Origin: Chloroflexota bacterium
GTDB lineage: Bacteria > Chloroflexota > Limnocylindria > Limnocylindrales > CSP1-4
DNA length: 6,216 nucleotides
Direction of reading: 5' to 3'
NCBI GenBank assembly: GCA_021812735.1
Contig: JAKAMV010000626.1
Span: forward strand, 1 to 6,216
Position 1 is the stretch's first letter, and every line of letters starts with the position of its first letter. The notes beneath the pieces were generated by a model. It had not been told where the DNA came from, ran no database searches, and saw only the letters and a program-made list of their open reading frames with translations. Shown here in pieces: positions 1 through 5,365 of the stretch. The translations under genes and the position numbers were made by a program.

Positions 1-90
1 CCCGGCTGCGGCGAGCTCGTCGCGGAGCCCTACCTGCGGGTTGCCGAGGGGCGGCTCGTCTGCACGGCCTGCTCGGGCTACCCGCGCTGA
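1..90 (+). CDS. C-terminal end of a zinc-ribbon protein, FmdE-like (5' partial)
   Basis: Frame 1 is open from the window edge to TGA at 88-90 and encodes the last 29 residues of a protein. The visible part has Cys3-Gly-Glu, then a short basic/acidic stretch ending in Glu-Gly-Arg-Leu-Val, then Cys21-x-x-Cys24-Ser-Gly-Tyr. This looks like half of a four-cysteine zinc ribbon whose first cysteine would lie just before the window. The pattern CGE...(D/E)G...CxxCxGY is what I recall from the C-terminal zinc finger of FmdE-family proteins (the formylmethanofuran dehydrogenase subunit E family, widespread in bacteria outside methanogenesis). The stop lies 22 bases before the exporter ATG on the same strand, so it is probably the preceding gene of the same operon. 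With so few residues the family is tentative; any small C4 zinc-ribbon protein could end this way. Confidence 0.55.
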   Translation, partial: PGCGELVAEPYLRVAEGRLVCTACSGYPR

Positions 91-112
91 GCCGCGCGGA
101 CGCTGGGCGATC

Positions 113-859
113 ATGGTCCTCCTCGTCGTCGGCGGCGCGACGGTCCTCGTCTTCTCCGGGGTCATGGCGATGGCCGGCCTCGGCGCGGCGTTCCTGTTCG
201 TGCCGCTGTTCTACTACCTCGGCGTCCCGCTCGGACAGGCGAGCTCGGCCGCGCTCCTGCTGAACGCCGTCAGCCTCTCGGCGGCCACCGTCAGCTACGC
301 CCGGGGCCGGCTCATCGACTGGCGGGCCGGGATCCCCATCCTGGTCGCCGCGGTCGTCCTCGCGCCTATCGGGGCGGCGCTCTCGGCGGCGGTGGACCGC
401 ACGGTCCTGCTCACCCTGTTCGTGGCCTTCCTCGTCTTCGCGGGCGCGATGATGCTGTTCTATCGCCCGCCGGCTGAGCGGCGGGAGCGCGGGCCCGCAG
501 CCGAGGCGGGGGTCGGGCTCGGCGTGGGCGGGCTGGCCGGGTTCCTGGGCGGCCTACTCGGGGTCGGCGGGGGGAACATCATCCTTCCCGGCCTGACCTG
601 GAGCGGCCTTGACGCCAAGACGGCGGCCGGGACCACCGCGCTCGCGGTCGTGTTCAGCTCGCTGTCCGGCTTCTTGGGCCACGCTGCCGTGGGCAGCCTG
701 GACCCGGTCTTCCTGGGGACCATGGCCGTCCTGGCTGCCGTCGGCTCGCTCGTCGGCTCCCATCTCATGCAGACGCGTCTGACCAGCGCGCAGCTCAAAC
801 GCCTCATCGGAATCCTGCTCTGGATCATCGCCGCCAAGATGGCGCTCGACCTGCTGTGA
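113..859 (+). CDS. TauE/SafE-family sulfite/organosulfonate exporter
   Basis: This is an integral membrane transporter of 248 residues, the usual TauE/SafE size (about 250). The family exports sulfite, sulfoacetate and related anions, though many members are uncharacterised. The protein shows the expected internal duplication. The first half begins near residue 15 with a Gly/Ala-rich helix (SGVMAMAGLGAAFLFVPLF). The second half, near residues 135-165, has the family-typical glycine cluster GGLLGVGGGNIILPGL (Gly147-Gly154). A charged loop around residues 120-132 (RPPAERRERG) separates the halves. About eight hydrophobic segments are visible, with no signal peptide. I chose ATG113 over TTG41 because TTG41 lies inside the upstream zinc-ribbon gene and would add a non-hydrophobic Arg-rich leader. 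No strong ribosome-binding site is visible before ATG113, so coupling to the upstream gene is possible. The stop TGA (857-859) overlaps a GTG at 856 that is in frame with the next transporter. The substrate is inferred from the family only. Confidence 0.85.
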   Translation: MVLLVVGGATVLVFSGVMAMAGLGAAFLFVPLFYYLGVPLGQASSAALLLNAVSLSAATVSYARGRLIDWRAGIPILVAAVVLAPIGAALSAAVDRTVLLTLFVAFLVFAGAMMLFYRPPAERRERGPAAEAGVGLGVGGLAGFLGGLLGVGGGNIILPGLTWSGLDAKTAAGTTALAVVFSSLSGFLGHAAVGSLDPVFLGTMAVLAAVGSLVGSHLMQTRLTSAQLKRLIGILLWIIAAKMALDLL

Positions 860-884
860 GCGCCCGTCCAGCACCTGTCGACTC

Positions 885-889
885 GGAGG
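885..889 (+). promoter_or_regulatory. Ribosome-binding site GGAGG for the TDT transporter
   Basis: GGAGG lies five bases before ATG895 and supports that start. The in-frame alternative GTG856 forms a GTGA overlap with the TauE/SafE stop codon, but no purine-rich site precedes it. Using GTG856 would add 13 residues lacking hydrophobic character. Confidence 0.7.
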
Positions 890-894
890 TACCA

Positions 895-2007
895 ATGTCC
901 GCCACGGCCAATCCCGCGCCCGCGCCTGCCGAGGCGCAGCTCGGCCGACTCCACGGGTTCCACCCCGGCTGGTTCGGCGCGGTCATGGGGACCGCGGTGG
1001 TCGGCATCATCGCCTACCAGAACCCCGGCAACGACGCCGCGCTCCGCGACGCCGGGCGCGCCCTGGGCCTCACCATGGTGGGGCTCGGCGCGCTGCTCGC
1101 CATCGTCCTCGGCGTGCCCTACGTGGCGCGCTGGCTGCGCCACCCCGCCGCCGCGATGGCGGACCTGCGCAGCCCGTTCGCGGGGGCGCTGTACGGGACC
1201 TTCCCGGGCGGCATCCTCGTCCTGGCCGTGGGCCTGGCGACCGTCAGCCCCTCGCTGGGCGCCGCCGACGTCGTGACGGCCGTGATCGAGGTGCTCGCGC
1301 TCGTCGGCGTGGTGCTCGCCTTCGCCATCAGCGTCGTGTTCGCCTACCTGCTGTTCGTCGAGCACCAGGTCGGCCCGCACACCGCCAACGGCGCCTGGTT
1401 CATCCCGCCCGTGGTGAACATCATCGTGCCCCTTGGCCTCCTGCCCCTGATGCCCCACGCGAGCCCGGCCGACGCCGAGACCCTGCTCGCCGCCGGCTAC
1501 GCCTTCTTCGGCATGGGCCTGCTGCTGTTCCTGCTCGTCGCCTCGCTCCTGTACGACCGGCTGGTCTTCCACCCGATGCTGCCGGCCCAGCTCGCGCCGT
1601 CGCTGTGGATCGGCCTCGGGCCGGTTGGCGTCGGGGCGCTGGTGCTGGTGCGGCTGGGGCAGGCCGGGGCGGCGCACTGGGGCCCCGGCGCCGCGCCGGT
1701 CGAGACCCTGTCCATGCTCTCGGCGACCGCCCTCTGGGGCTTCGGCCTGTGGTGGCTGGCCGCCGCCGCGCTGCTCCTGGCGCGCTACCTGCGTCGCGGC
1801 GGACTCCCGTTCGGCATCGGCTGGTGGGCGTTCACCTTCCCTCTCGGCGCGTACACGGCCAGCACCCTCGCCCTCGCACGGGCCTGGGGGTCGAGCCTGC
1901 TCGAGGGGATCGCCGTGCTGCTGTTCGTGCTGCTCGCCGCGTTCTGGCTGGTCGTCACGGCGGGCACCCTGCGGGCCATGCGCACGGGCGAGGCCTGGCG
2001 GCGGTGA
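895..2007 (+). CDS. TDT-family (TehA/SLAC1/Ssu1-like) anion channel or exporter
   Basis: This 370-residue protein has about ten hydrophobic helices, the usual size and topology for the tellurite-resistance/dicarboxylate transporter (TDT) family. Members include TehA, the plant anion channel SLAC1, yeast malate permease Mae1 and the sulfite efflux pump Ssu1. Family signatures are visible. HPGWFGAVMGT (residues 23-33) opens the first helix. NGAWFIPPVVNIIVPL (from residue 165) is the conserved mid-protein motif. WWAFTFPLGAYTAS (from residue 310) is the strongly conserved late helix. The N-terminal 15 residues are Ala/Pro-rich and probably cytoplasmic. It follows the TauE/SafE exporter by 35 bases and precedes a histidine kinase by 13 bases, so all are probably co-transcribed. 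Because both TDT and TauE/SafE families contain sulfite exporters, sulfite efflux is an attractive shared role, but that is inference. Tellurite or dicarboxylate transport is not excluded. No residue that I can see fixes the substrate. Confidence 0.85.
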   Translation: MSATANPAPAPAEAQLGRLHGFHPGWFGAVMGTAVVGIIAYQNPGNDAALRDAGRALGLTMVGLGALLAIVLGVPYVARWLRHPAAAMADLRSPFAGALYGTFPGGILVLAVGLATVSPSLGAADVVTAVIEVLALVGVVLAFAISVVFAYLLFVEHQVGPHTANGAWFIPPVVNIIVPLGLLPLMPHASPADAETLLAAGYAFFGMGLLLFLLVASLLYDRLVFHPMLPAQLAPSLWIGLGPVGVGALVLVRLGQAGAAHWGPGAAPVETLSMLSATALWGFGLWWLAAAALLLARYLRRGGLPFGIGWWAFTFPLGAYTASTLALARAWGSSLLEGIAVLLFVLLAAFWLVVTAGTLRAMRTGEAWRR

Positions 2008-2036
2008 CGCCACGGCGCCGGTGACGCCGCGGCGCC
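2003..2036 (+). repeat. 17-bp tandem duplication across a stop/start junction
   Basis: GGTGACGCCACGGCGCC (2003-2019) is followed immediately by GGTGACGCCGCGGCGCC (2020-2036), identical at 16 of 17 positions. Period-17 matching extends one base left and two bases right. The first copy contains the TDT stop codon inside a GTGA (2004-2007), and the second contains the proposed GTG start of the kinase in the corresponding GTGA (2021-2024). Confidence 0.9.
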
Positions 2037-3856
2037 GGGCGGCCTCCCTGCTGCGGGGTGGAGGCGACCCGGCGCCCCCACCGGGCCCGCTTGGCCGGGC
2101 GGCCAGGGCGGAGGCCGCCTCGCTCCCGCGGGCTGACCGCCTCCTGCTCGGCCTCCGCTGGGCCGCACTTGGCGCGGCGCTGCTGCTGGCGCCGCTCGGG
2201 AGCGGGCAGGCGCCCGGCCTGCCGGCGCTGTTCGCCGCCGCCGGGGCGCTCAACGCGATCGTGTCGGTGGCCGCGCTGGCCCGGCGGCCGTTCGCCACGG
2301 GTCGCGCGTCCGCCCTGCTCGTGGCCGACGCGATCCAGGCCACCTCGCTGACGCTGCTCACGGGGGGCGCCCACAGCCCGTTCTTCCCGCTCTTCCTGCT
2401 GCTGGCGGTGGAGCTCGCCGTGGCATTCGCCGGCCGCACCGCCGCGGCCTGGATCCTCAGCGCCGGCGCGCTCCACGTCGCCGCGGTCGTCCTGCGGGAG
2501 GGCGGCGACTGGGTGACCCTCGACGCCTACATGGCGGTCGGCAAGCTGTTCGTGCTGCTGATCGTCGGGGCACTGGCGGTGGCGTTCACCACGCAGGTCC
2601 GCCTCGAGGATCGCCACCGGGCGCTCGCGGAGCGCAACGCGGCGCAGATGGTCCTGCTCAACGAGCTGTTCTTCGAGCTGAACCAGCCTCGGGACGACCT
2701 GGGGCATGCCCTCCGCGCGCTGCTGGCGGGCGCGCAGCGCCTGCTTGCGGCCGACGTCGGCCTGGTCTTCCTGTGTGAGCCCGTCCTGGGCTGCTGGCGG
2801 ATGACGGCGTCGCTGGGCCGGGCCGAGGCGACGCCAGCCGCGCTCACCCCGGCATCGTGGGGCTGGCAGATCGCCACCGACGAGACGTTCCTCGCCGGCC
2901 CGGCCGCGGGCACGGACCTGCCGGCCGGCTGGCCCGATCCGGCCACTCGCGTCGTGGCCGGGATCCGGCTCGAGGCGCAGGGCGGCGGCGAGCCCGGGGC
3001 GCTCGTGATCGGGCGGGCAGGCGGCCCGCTCGACGACGGCGAGTGGCTGGCCCTGCGCGCGCTCGCGAGGGAGACCGAGCTGTCGCTCCGCAACGCCCGG
3101 CTGCACGCGGAGGAGCAGGCGCAGCTCGCCCGGCTGCGCCAGTTCGAGGACGCCCGGCAGTCGTTCTTCTCGGCGGTCGCCCACGAGCTGCGGACGCCCC
3201 TCACCGTCCTCAAGACCCTCATGCCCTCGGTGGCGGACTGGGCCCGGCTGCCCGCGGCGGAGCGCGCACGCGCCACCGAGATGGTGGAGGCGAACCTCGG
3301 GCGCCTCGAGACGCTCATCAGCGACCTGCTAGACGGCGCCCGCGTGGAGGCCGGCGCCGTCGCCCTGCGCCGGGAGCCGACCGATGCCGAGGACCGCGTC
3401 CGGCGGCTGGCGCAATCGCTGCAGCCGCTGTTCGAGACCCGTCGCCAGGAGGTCGCCATCGCAGCGGAGGCAGGCCTGCCCCCGGTTGACGCCGACCGCC
3501 GGCGGCTCGACCAGGTGCTGTCGAGCCTGCTGCACAACGCGTTCAAGTTCGGCCGGCAGGGCGGTCAGATCGGTGTCCGGGTGGCGCGCGACGGCGCCGA
3601 CGTGCGGATCTGCGTCGAGGACGACGGCCCGGGGGTGCCGGCCGCGGATCGCGAGCACGTCTTCGACAAGTTCTACTCCGCCGCCCCGGCCGGCGGCGCC
3701 CAGGGCGGCCTCGGCCTCGGGCTGTACATCTCGCGCGAGCTGGTCGCGCTCCATGGCGGACGGCTGTGGCACGAGCCGCGGCCCGGCGGCGGCAGCCGGT
3801 TCTGCCTCACGCTGCCGGCCGCGAAGGAGGGATGCGATGGACCGGGCGACGACTAG
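2021..3856 (+). CDS. Membrane-bound GAF-domain sensor histidine kinase
   Basis: This 611-residue kinase senses a signal, autophosphorylates and passes phosphate to the response regulator encoded next. Residues 1-38 are basic and Pro/Ala-rich. About six hydrophobic helices span roughly 40-190, with the loop motif GGAHSPF at 115-121 between helices 3 and 4. A GAF-like domain covers about 214-366. The HisKA H-box FFSAVAHELRTPLT follows, with phosphoacceptor His388. The HATPase_c domain carries the N-box HNAFKF (Asn506), the G1 box DDGPGVP (Asp535, Gly536, Gly538), the F-box VFDKFY (from 547) and a GLGLGLYIS G2 box. All catalytic boxes are intact. I chose GTG2021 because it is the only common start codon between the upstream stop and the first membrane helix in this frame. 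Its ribosome-binding site is weak, so coupling to the upstream gene is likely. The 3' end overlaps the regulator gene by 20 bases. The GG-x-x-(N/S)PF loop recalls RegB/PrrB redox kinases, but RegB lacks a GAF domain. The ligand is unknown. Confidence 0.9.
   Translation: MTPRRRAASLLRGGGDPAPPPGPLGRAARAEAASLPRADRLLLGLRWAALGAALLLAPLGSGQAPGLPALFAAAGALNAIVSVAALARRPFATGRASALLVADAIQATSLTLLTGGAHSPFFPLFLLLAVELAVAFAGRTAAAWILSAGALHVAAVVLREGGDWVTLDAYMAVGKLFVLLIVGALAVAFTTQVRLEDRHRALAERNAAQMVLLNELFFELNQPRDDLGHALRALLAGAQRLLAADVGLVFLCEPVLGCWRMTASLGRAEATPAALTPASWGWQIATDETFLAGPAAGTDLPAGWPDPATRVVAGIRLEAQGGGEPGALVIGRAGGPLDDGEWLALRALARETELSLRNARLHAEEQAQLARLRQFEDARQSFFSAVAHELRTPLTVLKTLMPSVADWARLPAAERARATEMVEANLGRLETLISDLLDGARVEAGAVALRREPTDAEDRVRRLAQSLQPLFETRRQEVAIAAEAGLPPVDADRRRLDQVLSSLLHNAFKFGRQGGQIGVRVARDGADVRICVEDDGPGVPAADREHVFDKFYSAAPAGGAQGGLGLGLYISRELVALHGGRLWHEPRPGGGSRFCLTLPAAKEGCDGPGDD
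3824..3830 (+). promoter_or_regulatory. Strong ribosome-binding site AAGGAGG inside the kinase gene
   Basis: AAGGAGG lies six bases before ATG3837 and selects this start over the out-of-frame ATG at 3832. It is embedded in the last codons of the kinase, so kinase and regulator are translationally linked while the regulator can be translated more strongly than its sensor. Confidence 0.8.
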
Positions 3857-4583
3857 GATCCTCGTGATCGACGACGAGCCTGACGTGCGGAGCGCCATCG
3901 GGCTCACCATCACCCTCCAGGAGCCGGGCTGGGAGGTGCTGACCGCTCCCAGCGGCGAGGAGGGCCTCGGGCTGCTGGAGACCGCGCACCCCGACGCCGT
4001 CCTGCTCGACCTCCAGATGCCCGACGCGGACGGCTACGAGGTGCTGCGGCAGATCCGCCTGTTCAGCGACGTGCCAGTCGTGATCCTCACCGTCCGCAAC
4101 GACGAGCTCGACAAGGTGCGGGGCCTGCAGCTGGGCGCCGACGACTACGTTGTCAAGCCGTTCGGCCACCTCGAGCTCCTCGCCCGCATCCGATCGGTGC
4201 TGCGGCGCGCGAGCGGCCATGTCGCCGCCGACGATCCGGCCTTCGCGCTGGGGGACCTGCGCATCGACTGGGCAGCACACCGCGTGGCGGTGAGGGGGCG
4301 CGAGGTGCGCCTGACGAGCACCGAGTTCCGCCTGCTCGAGCTGCTCGCACGCAACGCGGGGCGGGTGGTCGAGAACGACGTGCTGCTGGCGCGCGTCTGG
4401 GGACCGGACTCGGGCGGCGACACCGACTACCTCAAGGTGTACGTCCACCGCCTGCGAGCGAAGCTCGAGACTGACCCGGCCAGCCCCCGCTACCTGCGCA
4501 CCGAGCGCGGCGTCGGGTACTGGATGCCGCGCTCGGTGCCAGGCGAGGACGGGTCCAGCTCGCCCGGCGGGGCCCCGGCGTAA
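3837..4583 (+). CDS. OmpR/PhoB-family response regulator
   Basis: This 248-residue DNA-binding regulator is the evident partner of the preceding kinase. The receiver domain (about 6-120) has the acidic pocket Asp12-Asp13, phosphoacceptor Asp58 in LLDLQMPDADGYE, the switch Thr85 in VVILTVRN, and Lys107 in DDYVVKPF. The winged-helix effector domain (about 130-232) shows FALGDLRID, RLTSTEFRLLELLARNAGRVV, the recognition-helix region DTDYLKVYVHRLRAKLE and the wing YLRTERGVGYWM. All key phosphorylation residues are present. A Ser/Gly/Pro-rich tail of about 17 residues follows the usual end of the family and is probably disordered. The gene overlaps the kinase by 20 bases and is followed by a hairpin, so it likely closes the operon. 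Regulators of this family bind direct repeats about 11 bp apart; an array of that kind lies at 5232-5273, and it may be a target. KdpE-, PhoP- or PrrA-like assignments cannot be separated from sequence alone. Confidence 0.93.
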   Translation: MDRATTRILVIDDEPDVRSAIGLTITLQEPGWEVLTAPSGEEGLGLLETAHPDAVLLDLQMPDADGYEVLRQIRLFSDVPVVILTVRNDELDKVRGLQLGADDYVVKPFGHLELLARIRSVLRRASGHVAADDPAFALGDLRIDWAAHRVAVRGREVRLTSTEFRLLELLARNAGRVVENDVLLARVWGPDSGGDTDYLKVYVHRLRAKLETDPASPRYLRTERGVGYWMPRSVPGEDGSSSPGGAPA

Positions 4584-4623
4584 CGGCAGGCGCAGTCCCC
4601 GCGACGCCCCGCAGCATGGCGCA

Positions 4624-4649
4624 GCCCCGGCCAGAGGTCTGGCCGGGGC
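4624..4649 (+). terminator. GC-rich hairpin after the response regulator
   Basis: GCCCCGGCCAGA (4624-4635) and TCTGGCCGGGGC (4638-4649) are perfect reverse complements around GG. In practice this gives an 11-bp stem with a four-base loop, starting 41 bases after the regulator stop. No T-run follows, so it is an atypical intrinsic terminator, as is common in very GC-rich genomes, or an RNA-stabilising 3' end. Confidence 0.6.
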
Positions 4650-4682
4650 CACTCGGGAGAGGGGCTGATCGGGAGCTGGGTT

Positions 4683-4716
4683 GACCGGGGGCGGGGCTGA
4701 TCCCGCGCCCCCGGTC
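4683..4716. terminator. Second GC-rich hairpin in the convergent gap
   Basis: GACCGGGGGCG (4683-4693) pairs perfectly with CGCCCCCGGTC (4706-4716). Three more G-C pairs (4694-4696 with 4702-4704) form across a bulged G4705, leaving a five-base loop CTGAT. It lies between two convergent genes and can act on either strand. The ten bases GGGGCTGATC inside it also occur as a direct copy at 4661-4670. No T-run follows on either strand. Confidence 0.5.
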
Positions 4717-4752
4717 GGGCGCCACGGCGGCGGGGAGCCGCCGGGGCGAGAT

Positions 4753-4790
4753 CCTCTCCGGCCGGAGCCGCGGGGCCCGGGCCGGAGAGG
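4753..4790 (-). terminator. Hairpin just after the SPW-repeat gene
   Basis: CCTCTCCGGCC (4753-4763) and GGCCGGAGAGG (4780-4790) form a perfect 11-bp stem with a 16-base loop. It begins eight bases beyond the stop codon of the minus-strand SPW gene, the position expected for that gene's terminator. No T-run follows on the minus strand. Confidence 0.55.
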
Positions 4791-4798
4791 CGTGGGCC

Positions 4799-5161
4799 TC
4801 ACATGGCCTGGGGATGGTGCGTCTGGCCCAGGGCCACGGCGGCCCAGCCGCCCAGGACGGCGACCGCGATCCCGACGATCACGTCGCTCCAGAGGGCGTA
4901 GGTGACGCCCGTGTAGCCGAGCACGAACGGCGCCGCGATCAGCCAGACGCCCAGCACCGCGTTGATCCAGTCGAGCGCGCGATCGGTGCCGCGCTGGTCC
5001 GACAGGGCGGCCCAGGCGCCGAGGACGATCAGCGCGACGCCGACGATGATCGCGTCGGCCAGGTACGCCGTTGTCGCGGTGGCGCCGAGGGCGAACGGCG
5101 CGGCCACCTCCCACACTCCGACCAGGGCCACCAGCCAACTCAGCGACTTCTGCACGCCCAT
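4799..5161 (-). CDS. SPW-repeat small membrane protein
   Basis: This 120-residue integral membrane protein contains two copies of an SPW-type repeat, each forming two helices. Repeat 1 (about 8-53) reads WLVALVGVWEVAAPFALG followed by a second helix with Asp36 and GAWAAL. Repeat 2 (about 64-109) reads DWINAVLGVWLIAAPFVLG followed by LWSDVIVGIAVAVLGGWAA. The shared pattern is W...G.W...APF.LG...(A/W).D.I.G....LG.W. A polar linker SDQRGTDR separates the repeats, and the short tail contains a His-His pair (115-116). The family is common in high-GC bacteria and has no established function, so none is assigned. ATG5161 is preferred over GTG5164 because AGGAGG lies six bases before it. The gene points toward the response-regulator gene and diverges from the mer genes. 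It could share the intergenic control region with the mer operon. Confidence 0.8.
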   Translation of the reverse strand: MGVQKSLSWLVALVGVWEVAAPFALGATATTAYLADAIIVGVALIVLGAWAALSDQRGTDRALDWINAVLGVWLIAAPFVLGYTGVTYALWSDVIVGIAVAVLGGWAAVALGQTHHPQAM

Positions 5162-5167
5162 CACATT

Positions 5168-5173
5168 CCTCCT
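5168..5173 (-). promoter_or_regulatory. Ribosome-binding site AGGAGG of the SPW-repeat gene
   Basis: On the minus strand AGGAGG is followed by six bases and then ATG at 5161-5159. The spacing favours this ATG over the GTG three bases earlier, which would leave only three bases. Confidence 0.8.
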
Positions 5174-5231
5174 GGGTCTCCGTGTTCCCTGGGATCCGCT
5201 CCCCGGGTGAGTGCCCTAGTTGTGCCAGCCC

Positions 5232-5273
5232 GCGGTGGACGGGCCGATGAACGGCGGTGAACACGCGGTGAAC
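5232..5273 (-). promoter_or_regulatory. Four direct repeats phased about 11 bp, PhoB/PhoP-box-like
   Basis: Read on the minus strand, units begin at 5273 (GTTCACCGC), 5262 (GTTCACCGC), 5252 (GTTCATCGG) and 5240 (GTCCACCGC), giving periods of 11, 10 and 12 bases. Two units are identical, one differs at two positions and one at a single position. Such helix-phased head-to-tail units are typical of OmpR/PhoB-family regulator sites. The GTTCAYC core resembles the 11-base units of actinobacterial PhoP boxes as I remember them. The array lies 71-112 bases upstream of the SPW start codon and ends 27 bases before the -35 of the mer promoter, so it could act on either gene. The binding protein is not shown; the response regulator at 3837-4583 is one candidate. 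Confidence 0.55.
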
Positions 5274-5299
5274 GCCCACAGGCGGGCGTCAGCCAGCGA

Positions 5300-5328
5300 T
5301 TGACTGCCAAACAGATACGCGGTAGCGT
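5300..5328 (+). promoter_or_regulatory. Promoter of the mer-like operon
   Basis: TTGACT (5300-5305) matches five of six -35 consensus bases. After 17 bases, TAGCGT (5323-5328) keeps the key T, A and final T of the -10 box. Transcription would begin near 5335, leaving a leader of about 30 bases before GTG5366. The region is locally AT-richer than its surroundings. Confidence 0.55.
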
Positions 5329-5340
5329 ATGCAAATACGC
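5315..5340 (+). promoter_or_regulatory. Three-half-site operator over the mer-like promoter
   Basis: ATACGC (5315-5320), GCGTAT (5325-5330) and ATACGC (5335-5340) alternate in orientation. They are separated by four bases each time (GGTA, GCAA), so each half-site starts exactly 10 bases after the previous one. Adjacent pairs therefore form two overlapping perfect inverted repeats. The array covers the spacer, the -10 box and the predicted transcription start, a placement that suits a repressor. A classical MerR activator site would sit inside a 19-bp spacer and end before the -10 box. The regulator gene is not in the window. Confidence 0.6.
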
Positions 5341-5355
5341 CACGTCGTACAGATT

Positions 5356-5359
5356 GGAG
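5356..5359 (+). promoter_or_regulatory. Ribosome-binding site GGAG deciding the GTG5366 start
   Basis: GGAG lies six bases before GTG5366. The longer reading from TTG5300 would begin inside the -35 box and run through the operator, so it is not used. Confidence 0.6.
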
Positions 5360-5365
5360 CCCGCA

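Noticed and set aside
41..112. TTG41 as start of the TauE/SafE exporter
   Set aside because: It lies within the upstream zinc-ribbon coding sequence and adds an Arg-rich leader; ATG113 begins just before the first membrane helix.
2003..2036. CRISPR or mobile-element terminal repeat
   Set aside because: Only two adjacent copies with no spacers, and neither a transposase nor inverted ends are present; a simple tandem duplication fits better.
460..2439. Long minus-strand open frame (659 codons) opposite the transporter genes
   Set aside because: It lies antisense to two clear membrane-transporter genes, its product is a low-complexity Arg/Pro/Ala/Gly/Gln/Glu mix without domains, and such frames arise automatically in very GC-rich coding DNA.
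1955..3184. Minus-strand frame of 409 codons opposite the kinase
   Set aside because: Antisense to the kinase; the product is Gln/Arg/Glu/Gly-rich with no recognisable fold. A codon-bias shadow.
3807..5279. Minus-strand frame of 490 codons spanning the response regulator and SPW regions
   Set aside because: It crosses the regulator gene antisense, the hairpin zone and the SPW gene in a different frame, with low-complexity composition and no domain.
5300..5365. TTG5300 as start of the HMA protein
   Set aside because: This codon is part of the probable -35 box and the added residues would be translated from the operator; GTG5366 has a suitable GGAG site.
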